Shown: piece after piece, positions 25,957 to 33,100 of the stretch
How positions within the stretch are numbered: the first letter of the stretch is position 1
Layout of the letters: each line of letters starts with the position of its first letter
Assembly: GCF_003574735.1 (NCBI RefSeq)
Contig: NZ_QORW01000009.1
Coordinates: 124,001-188,000 of the forward strand
Length of the DNA stretch: 64,000 nt
Direction of reading: 5' to 3'
Origin: Dongia deserti
Lineage (GTDB): Bacteria; Pseudomonadota; Alphaproteobacteria; Dongiales; Dongiaceae
The notes under the pieces: model-generated
What the model saw: only the letters and a program-made list of their open reading frames with translations
Database searches by the model: none
What the model was told of the DNA's origin: nothing
Translations under genes and position numbers: made by a program

Positions 25957-26630
25957 TGGCGTACGGCCCAAGCGAATTTGCGAAGGATCTCAACGCGCTA
26001 GATATCAATGTTCCACGTGGAACATTAGACCGACTGGAGACCTACGCGGCGCTGCTGACGAAATGGCAGGCCAAAATCAACCTGGTCGGCCCAGCCACCC
26101 TGCCCGACCTCTGGCGCCGGCATTTCCTGGATAGCGCGCAGCTCGTGCTGCTCCTCAATTGCCTCCCCCAAGCTAGGGGAGGGAAATCTTCAGTGTGGGG
26201 AGCGGGAACCTTGGTCGACCTTGGTTCCGGTGCCGGATTCCCCGGCCTGGTCCTCGCCATCATGACCAACTGGCGGGTCCATCTCATTGATTCCGATCAG
26301 CGCAAGTGTGCCTTCCTGCGCCAGGCGGCGCTGGATTGCGGCATGCTCGACCGCGTGACCATTCACGCCAACCGGATCGAGCAGGTGACGGGAATCGCGG
26401 CGGATGTGGTGACGGCGAGGGCCTGCGCGCCGCTGGACGAGCTGCTGGGGTTGGCGGCGCCCGTCGTGGGCGAGGGGGGCAGTTGCGTCTTCTTAAAGGG
26501 CGCTCAGGCGGAAGAGGAATTGACCCAGGCCGAGCGGCACTGGACAATGCGAGTCGAGAAGCGGGGGAGTGTTTCGGACCCTGCGGGGACTATCCTCGTC
26601 ATAACCGAGCTGAGGCGGAAAAGCCAATAA
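25956..26630 (+). CDS. rsmG: 16S rRNA (guanine527-N7)-methyltransferase RsmG
   Basis: RsmG methylates N7 of G527 in 16S rRNA. The 224-residue protein has LTKWQAKINLVGPATLPDLW, the RHFLDSAQL motif and the SAM site TLVDLGSGAGFPGLVLA. It encodes NVPRGT from a perfect parS palindrome at its N terminus, as in other alphaproteobacteria. Between LVLLLN and TLVDLGSG sits an extra segment (CLPQARGGKSSVWGAG) encoded by a 7-bp-stem palindrome, which looks like an in-frame insertion of a small repeat. Its start and stop overlap mnmG and parA by one base each, so the three are coupled. Confidence 0.95.
   Translation: MAYGPSEFAKDLNALDINVPRGTLDRLETYAALLTKWQAKINLVGPATLPDLWRRHFLDSAQLVLLLNCLPQARGGKSSVWGAGTLVDLGSGAGFPGLVLAIMTNWRVHLIDSDQRKCAFLRQAALDCGMLDRVTIHANRIEQVTGIAADVVTARACAPLDELLGLAAPVVGEGGSCVFLKGAQAEEELTQAERHWTMRVEKRGSVSDPAGTILVITELRRKSQ
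26009..26024. promoter_or_regulatory. parS: parS centromere site 2 (inside rsmG)
   Basis: TGTTCCACGTGGAACA is a perfect 16-bp palindrome and a common variant of the ParB-binding site. It lies in the rsmG coding sequence 1.97 kb from site 1. Confidence 0.92.
26162..26182. repeat. Small palindrome inserted in the rsmG coding sequence
   Basis: CCTCCCC (26162-26168) and GGGGAGG (26176-26182) form a perfect 7-bp stem with the loop CAAGCTA. It encodes part of the extra loop of RsmG just before the SAM motif. The same C-rich/G-rich palindrome type is seen in the terminator hairpin at 60973-61002. Confidence 0.5.
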
Positions 26631-27451
26631 TGGCAGACAGTTCCGGGACTGGGCAGCCGCGCATCATCGCGGTGGCGAATCAGAAGGGCGGAGTCGGCAA
26701 GACGACCACCGCCATCAACTTGGCAACGGCCCTCGCCGCCTGCGGCAAGCGCGTGCTGGTCGTCGACCTCGACCCCCAAGGCAATGCTTCAACCGGCCTC
26801 GGTATGGAGCGCGGCGACCGCAAGACCGGATCCTATGAAATGCTGGTCGACGGAGTGTCAATCACCGAGGCGACCAAGCCCACCAACGTGCCCAATATGT
26901 GGATCGTGCCGACCACGCCTGACCTAGCCGGCGCCGAGATCGAGCTCATCGATCTCGATCGGCGCGAATTCCGGCTGCGCGATGCCCTCGCGAAGGCCAG
27001 CCTCTCTTATGACTTTATTCTTATAGACTGTCCGCCCTCTCTGACGCTGCTGACCCTCAATGCTATGGTGGCCGCGGATTGCGTACTGGTGCCGCTGCAG
27101 TGCGAATTCTACGCGCTCGAAGGACTCTCGCAGCTCATCAAGACCATCGAACGGGTGAAGAAGAATCTGAATCCCGTGCTGGAGATCCAGGGCGTCGTGC
27201 TCACCATGTTCGACAAGCGCAGCAGCCTCAACGAGCAGGTGGCGTCGGACGTGCGCCAGCACTTCGGCGACAAGGTGTACGACACCGCGATCCCGCGCAA
27301 CGTGCGCATCGCGGAAGCGCCGAGCTATGGCATGCCGGCGCTGCTCTACGACATCCGTTGCGCCGGCAGCCAGGCTTATATCCTGCTGGCGAGTGAAGTT
27401 CTGAAACGCGAGCAGGGCCGCACCGGCCGCTCGCTGGTGAGTGCAGCATGA
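26630..27451 (+). CDS. parA: Chromosome-partitioning ATPase ParA
   Basis: ParA is the Walker-type ATPase that drives segregation of ParB-parS complexes. The 273-residue protein has the deviant Walker A motif ANQKGGVGKTTTAINLA (residues 16-32), the A' motif VLVVDLDPQGNASTGLG and Walker B FILIDCPPSL. There is no N-terminal HTH, so it is the chromosomal (Soj-like) type. It starts at 26630, overlapping the rsmG stop by one base, and its own stop overlaps parB by 4 bp. Confidence 0.96.
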   Translation: MADSSGTGQPRIIAVANQKGGVGKTTTAINLATALAACGKRVLVVDLDPQGNASTGLGMERGDRKTGSYEMLVDGVSITEATKPTNVPNMWIVPTTPDLAGAEIELIDLDRREFRLRDALAKASLSYDFILIDCPPSLTLLTLNAMVAADCVLVPLQCEFYALEGLSQLIKTIERVKKNLNPVLEIQGVVLTMFDKRSSLNEQVASDVRQHFGDKVYDTAIPRNVRIAEAPSYGMPALLYDIRCAGSQAYILLASEVLKREQGRTGRSLVSAA

Positions 27452-28350
27452 ACGAGCCAACCGGAAGACGACGCCAGGAATTCGCGAAACGCCATCTCGG
27501 GCGCGGCCTGTCCGCCTTGCTCGGCGGCGATGAGGCCGAAGCGCCGGCCGGCACGCCGGCTGCGGCGCCGGTGACGCCGACACGCACTGCGCCGATCGAG
27601 TTCCTGCATCCGAGCGCGATGCAGCCGCGCACCGCGTTCGACGAAGAGAAGCTGGAGCAGCTCGCGCAGTCCATTCGCGAGAAGGGCGTGCTGCAGCCGA
27701 TCCTGGTGCGCGAGCATCGCACCAAGCAAGGCGAGTGGGAGATCGTCGCCGGCGAGCGTCGCTGGCGCGCGGCGCAGAAGGCGCAATTGCACGACGTGCC
27801 GATCGTGGTGCGCGATCTCTCCGATCGCGACACGCTCGAGATCGCGCTGATCGAGAACGTCCAGCGCCAGGACCTCAACCCGATCGAAGAAGCGCGTGCT
27901 TATCGCCGCCTGATGCAGGAATTCGCCTACACACAGGAAACCTTGTCCGAGCATATCGGCAAGAGCCGCCCGCACATCTCGAACCTGTTGCGCCTGCTGG
28001 AACTGCCGGAGGTGGTGCGCGAGATGCTGGCCGACGGCCGTCTCACGGTCGGCCATGCGCGGCCGATCATCAACCTGCCGAACGTGATCGAACTCGCACA
28101 AACGATCGTCGCCAAAGGGCTCTCGGTGCGCGATGCCGAGCGCCTGGCGCAGAAGAAGAAAACGAAGTACGGCCGCATCGCGAAGCCCGCGCGCGAGAAG
28201 GACGCCGACACCAAGGCCCTCGAACGCGATCTCACCGCCAAGCTCGGCCTCAAGGCCGAGATCCAGTTCGACGGCAAGGGCGGCGCGCTCGTCATCCACT
28301 ATCAGACCCTGGAACAGCTCGACGAAGTGATCGCGAAGCTGAACAGCTGA
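27448..28350 (+). CDS. parB: Chromosome-partitioning protein ParB
   Basis: ParB binds parS and spreads as a CTP-dependent clamp. The 300-residue protein has the N-terminal ParA-interacting segment KRHLGRGLSALLG, the ParB/Srx CTPase domain with the phosphate-binding GERRWRA (102-108) and the ENVQRQDLNPIEEARAY motif. The HTH reads ETLSEHIGKSRPHISNLLRLLELP, and the C-terminal dimerisation domain ends in VIAKLNS. Two parS sites lie upstream in mnmG and rsmG. It is the last gene of the conserved block; the holA-lptE-leuS genes often found next are 21 kb away. Confidence 0.96.
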   Translation: MNEPTGRRRQEFAKRHLGRGLSALLGGDEAEAPAGTPAAAPVTPTRTAPIEFLHPSAMQPRTAFDEEKLEQLAQSIREKGVLQPILVREHRTKQGEWEIVAGERRWRAAQKAQLHDVPIVVRDLSDRDTLEIALIENVQRQDLNPIEEARAYRRLMQEFAYTQETLSEHIGKSRPHISNLLRLLELPEVVREMLADGRLTVGHARPIINLPNVIELAQTIVAKGLSVRDAERLAQKKKTKYGRIAKPAREKDADTKALERDLTAKLGLKAEIQFDGKGGALVIHYQTLEQLDEVIAKLNS

Positions 28351-28697
28351 CGAAGCGCACCACAAGATCGTGCAACGCGCTCGATAATCGGTTCCGACAG
28401 AGCACCGGCGCGAGGAGCCATGGTTCCGCCGCGCGGGCCTTGTCTCATTTGGCCTCGGAACCGAACTGTCTCCGCGGAATTCCTCGAAGCCAACACAATA
28501 GTATGGTGAAACGAACCGGTCCCGACATCGGGCCCAGGCGAATTCAGGCCGGGTTCAGCCGGAGTGCGGTGGAATCGTTTCCAACGCGACATCCCGCGCA
28601 GAGCCGAGGGTGTCGGATGTTCCGCGGCTTTCCCATCGGCGGCCCCGCTCTCCCGAGCGCGGACCGCCGATCAACGATTTAGGCAGTTGGAGGCAAT
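28351..28697. other. 347-bp interval between parB and the receiver-like gene
   Basis: No gene seen. Near its end a strong hairpin (ATCGGCGG at 28635-28642 with CCGCCGAT at 28664-28671, inner arms CGCTC/GAGCG) lies 26 bp before the next start codon; it could be a parB transcript terminator without T tract, or a leader structure for the next gene. The end holds a good ribosome binding site (TTGGAGGCAAT) for 28698. Confidence 0.5.
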
Positions 28698-29156
28698 ATG
28701 CCGTTTGCGGCTGAATTCGTACCTTGTGACACCTCCTTGCGCGCCGGCGCCGATAACAACCGCAGGTTGCTCGTGGTCGACCAGCAGCATGCGTTCGTCG
28801 ACTTCGCTCGGCTGGCCGCGCAGCGCCTGGGATATGAGACGGAGGTCGTGACTGATCCACGTGGGTTGGCCGAACGCATGCGCGCTTGGCGCCCCCATGT
28901 CCTGGTGATCGAGATCGTGCTGCCCGAACTGGATGGATTCGAAATCGTCCAGTTGCTGACCGAACAGGGCTTCGATGGTGAGCTCGTCCTTGTGACCGCG
29001 CACGATCCAAGATATCTCGATCTCGCGCGCAAGAGCGCCGAGGCGAGAGGACTGCGGGTTGCGGCGAGCCTGGCGAAGCCGGTGCGAGCTGCGGAGATGA
29101 TTCAGGCGCTTGAACGCTGCGCGCCCGCCGCCAGCGCCATGCGTTCCGCGATCTAG
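28698..29156 (+). CDS. Degenerate response-regulator receiver protein
   Basis: A 152-residue stand-alone receiver domain. The fold is clear: RRLLVVDQQHAFVDFARLAA (beta1-alpha1), then VLVIEIVLPELDGFEIV (beta3 region), LVLVTAHD with Thr100 and ASLAKPV with the conserved Lys127. The phospho-acceptor Asp is replaced by Glu (Glu72 in IEIVLPELDG) and one of the paired acidic residues by Gln (Asp28-Gln29). It is therefore probably not phosphorylated normally; Glu may mimic the phosphorylated state. A 20-residue N-terminal extension precedes the domain. The RBS TTGGAGGCAAT supports the start. No kinase gene is adjacent. Confidence 0.8.
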   Translation: MPFAAEFVPCDTSLRAGADNNRRLLVVDQQHAFVDFARLAAQRLGYETEVVTDPRGLAERMRAWRPHVLVIEIVLPELDGFEIVQLLTEQGFDGELVLVTAHDPRYLDLARKSAEARGLRVAASLAKPVRAAEMIQALERCAPAASAMRSAI

Positions 29157-29446
29157 CGCACCTTTCGCTCCTCTCCGTTCGCATGGACGTCATCACTCTG
29201 CAGCGCGGGGCAGGGCTTGCCGATCGGTTGGCGGCGGCGCGTCCGGTTCGTCACCAGCACGGCGTTTGCGCCAGCCGAGGTGCCGAGACCATGCGGGACA
29301 CGCGCCGCAACAGCCGGCATCAAGATCAATTGGTAGGGCTCATCCGGTGGGAGAAGCAGCCGTACAAACCCCATTCTTCCGCGCAGACGTCGCGGAAGCT
29401 TATAACTTTTCCAAGCTTCGGCCTCGATCGGCCCGGTCCGCTCCAG

Positions 29447-29917
29447 CTACAGCAGCAGCAGACCGGCCGCCAACGAGGCTGCGATCACGGCGCAGGCCAG
29501 CATCGGCCGCGTCTCATAGCGCTGGCGCGCAGCCGTCGCGCGGATCTGCGCGGCCGCGGTGTCGGCGGCGATGGTCGGGCCGTAATGGCAGAAGCAGGTG
29601 ATGTCGTGCAGCTCTCGCTCGCTCAAGCCGAAGAAGGCCGTCGCATGACCGACCGTGTCGCCGGCGAGGCCTTCCGTCCGCAGGCGCGGATCGGCATACG
29701 CCACGCTCAACAGCGAATCGTCGGCCCGCAGCTTCGCCCGCTCGGCCGGCGGCGCATACTCGACACGGAACAAGGTATTGAGTTGTCTTCCGCCTTCCCG
29801 GTCGAGGGCTTCGGCCCAGCATTGCAGCCGCTCATATTTGGAGAGCGAACGAGTGCTGCGCCAGTTCGGCACGACCACCGCGACATCGCGGAGCTTCTCC
29901 AGGGTCTTGTGTTCCAT
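29447..29917 (-). CDS. Tail-anchored protein of unknown function, paralogue A
   Basis: A 156-residue protein that I cannot place in a family. Its closest relative in the window is the protein at 38171-38641, of identical length. The two share LSKxERLxxWAxALxREG, QLNTLF, then RADxSLLSVAYADPxLR and GLAGDxVG, an ERELHDxxCxC segment and G-P. The protein is soluble up to about residue 133 and ends in one hydrophobic segment (MLACAVIAASLAAGLLLL), so it is likely anchored by its C terminus. I chose the ATG at 29917, with GGAGGA upstream; earlier starts have no ribosome binding site. It lies 219 bp downstream of the RTX gene on the same strand. Confidence 0.7.
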   Translation of the reverse strand: MEHKTLEKLRDVAVVVPNWRSTRSLSKYERLQCWAEALDREGGRQLNTLFRVEYAPPAERAKLRADDSLLSVAYADPRLRTEGLAGDTVGHATAFFGLSERELHDITCFCHYGPTIAADTAAAQIRATAARQRYETRPMLACAVIAASLAAGLLLL

Positions 29918-30085
29918 GAGATCCTCCGGTCCACACATCCCCCTTCGTACGCATTCCCCTGCGCGCAATTATACTCCTCCTCCACGCGATGCGTGAATCG
30001 GGAATATTCCTGGCGCCGTGGAACCAACGAGGCTGCGGAAGTGTTGGTGATGCTTCGGCGGAACAAAGCGCACTGAACGGGAAGT

Positions 30086-30110
30086 CCGGTCGGCGCCGTG
30101 CGCCGGCCGG
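30086..30110 (-). terminator. Hairpin after the RTX gene
   Basis: CCGGTCGGCGC (30086-30096) and GCGCCGGCCGG (30100-30110) form an 11-bp stem with one G-T pair and a 3-base loop, 26 bp beyond the RTX stop codon. There is no T run, so it may be a Rho-assisted or stabilising structure. Confidence 0.45.
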
Positions 30111-30136
30111 TGCGGTTCCTGGGCATCCTTTCCATT

Positions 30137-33100
30137 CTACGCGATGACGATCTGAGTCGAGGCGTTGGCGACCAGGTCGTCCAGGCTGTCGACCGATCCG
30201 GTGCCGGCGCCGGCGAAGGTGATCGACCCGCCGTTCAGCAGATGCAGGACGACGTTCTTGCCCGCGCCAAGATCGACGATGCCGGACACGAAATCCTCCT
30301 GCTCGAGTGTGCCGTCGCCGTCGGTGTCGGACGTGTCGAAGTAGAGGATGTCGAGGCCCTTGTCGAAGTCGGTGATGACGTCGTGGCCCGATAAGGCATT
30401 GCCGGTCGAGATCTGAGTGAACGAGAAGTGATCCGCGCCCGTTCCGCCGGTCAGCGCATCGTTGCCGGCGCCGCCGAACAAAGTGTCCGCACCCGCTCCG
30501 CCGGTCAGCGTGTCGTCACCGCCAGCACCAAACAGGTAGTCCGCACCAAGGCCGCCACTCAGCGCGTTCTTTCCGTTGTTGCCCGAGATGAGATTGTCGA
30601 GATCGTTGCCGGTAGCATTCCAGGCAGTTGTGCTTGTGCCATTGATATGCGCAAGGTCTTCCACGTTGTCCCAGAGCTTGCTCACCGAGAAGCTCACATA
30701 GGCGGTATCGTGGCCCTCGCCGGCCAGTTCCACGATCGTGTCGCCGGACGTGTTGAGGAAGTAGAAGTCGTCACCCTTCGCGCCCGCCAAGGTGTCGGCA
30801 AAGGCGCTGGACCAGATGAAGTTCACATCGTCGGTTGCTGCGAAATTGACAGCCGTCTTCGCCTTGGTGAAGTCGTAGTTCTCGACGTTTTCAAAGCCAT
30901 TCACTAGGGCAACGGTTGAGACGACCATATCGGTGCCCTGACCCGCCAACTCCTCGACCACGTCGCCCACATTGTCGACATAGTAGGTATCGTAGCCCTG
31001 ACCGCCCCGCATGGTGTCGGCGCCCTTGCCGCCGTCGATGACGTTATCGAGGTCGTTGCCGACGATGAGGTTGGCAAGCGCATTGCCGGTACCGCTGATG
31101 GCTGCGCCGGTCAAATGGAGCTCCTCGACATTGACCAGGCTGGCCAGGCTGAAATTGATGCTGCTGTAGACGACCTCGGTGCCTTCGTTGGCGAGCTCGA
31201 CGATCTTGTCGCCGGCATTGTCAACGTAGTAGGTGTCGCTCCCCTTGCCGCCTGTCATGGTATCGGCGCCGCCTTTCCCGTCAAGAATGTTGTCTCCGGC
31301 ATTTCCGACGATCTTGTTGCCGAGGGCATTGCCGTATCCATTGAGGTTGGCGGCTCCACTGAGTGTCAGGTTTTCCACGTTGGTGGCCAACATGTGGCTG
31401 ATTGAGCTGATGACCTGATCGATTCCTTCGTTGGCTGACTCGATCACCACATCGCCGGCATGATCGACATAATAGGTGTCGTTCCCCTTGCCGCCCTTCA
31501 TGGTGTCCGCGCCGGCCTTGCCGTCGAGGATGTTGGCGCCGTCATTGCCCTCCAGCACATTGGCCGTGATATTGCCCGTCGCCTTCAGCCCCGCGGTGCC
31601 GAGCAGGCGGATGTTCTCGATATGGGCATAATCGGCGAGGTTGGCGCTGAAGGTCGTGGCGATGGTGTCGTTGCCCTGGCCGCCACTTTCGATCACCACG
31701 TCCTTGCTGCTGTTGAGGTAGTAGGCGTCGTTGCCGAGCCCGCCGGTCAGCGTATCCACCCCCGCGCCGCCCTTGATGACGTTGTCGAGATCGTTGCCGG
31801 TGAAGTTGATGCCGGCTGCCAGCTTGCTGAAGTCGTAGTTCTCGATGTTGGCGACGGCATTGGAGAAGGCGATGGTGGAGATGATGGTATCGACGCCCTC
31901 TCCGGCTCCCTCGCTGACCAGGTCGCCGACGTTGTCGATATAATAGCTGTCATTACCAAGGCCGCCCACCATCACATCGGCACCGGCACCGCCGTTGAGG
32001 ATGTTATCCTCGAGATTGCCGTATATCAGGTTGTTCTTGGCGTTGCCGGTCGCACGGATCGCTGTGCCTTGCAGGTAAAGGTTCTCGACATTTGCCAAGG
32101 CCGCAAGGCTGAAGTCGATGGAACTCACGACCCAGTCGTTGCCCTCATTGGCGTTCTCGATCACTTTGTCCTTGGCATTGTCGACATAGTAGGTGTCGTC
32201 GCCCTTTCCGCCTTTCATGGTGTCGCCGCCGCCGGCGCCGGAGATCGTGTTGTTGCCCTCGTTGCCGATAATGACGTTGTTGAGCGCGTTTCCGCCGCCG
32301 CCGCTGTTGCCCGTGCCCGCCAGGGTCAGATTCTCCACGTGGTCGCTGAGGGTGTAGCTGACTGTGCTGATGACAGTGTCAGTGCCCTCTTTGGCGTATT
32401 CGACGACCACATCGCCGGCATGATTGACGTAGTAAGTATCGTTGCCCTTGCCGCCGGCCATGGTGTCGGCGCCGCCTTTGCCGTCCAGGATGTTTGCGCC
32501 GGCATTGCCCTCGAGGACGTTGGCGCCGGCGTTGCCGGTGGCATTCAGGGCCGCGGCGCCGAGCAGGCGGATGTTTTCGACGAAATTATAGTTAGAGAGG
32601 TCGGCGCTGAAGGTGACGGCTATGGTATCGGAGTCTCCGCCGCCGCCTTCTTCGTCTACGACGTCCTTGGCGCTGTTCAGGTAGTAGGTGTCGTTGCCGG
32701 CTCCGCCCGCCAGGGTATCGGCGCCCACCCCGCCCTTGATGACGTTATCGTAGGAATCGCTGCCGGTGAAGTTGACTCCGATCGCGAGCTTGCTGAAATC
32801 ATAGTTCTCGACTTCGTTGATAGCGCTGGTGAGGGCGATGGTGGAGATGATGGTGTCGACACCCTCACCGAACAGTTCCGTGACCAGATCGCCGACATTG
32901 TCGACGTAGTAGATGTCGTTGCCGTCGCCGCCCGCCATCGTGTCGGCGCCGGCGCCGCCATCCAGAACGTTATTCACGAAATTGCCATAGAGGCGGTTAT
33001 TCTGCGCGTTGCCGGTCGCCTTCACGGCATTGTCCGTCAGGGCCAGGTTCTCGACATTTGCCAAGGCCGCAAGGCTGAAGTCGATGGAACTCACGACCCA

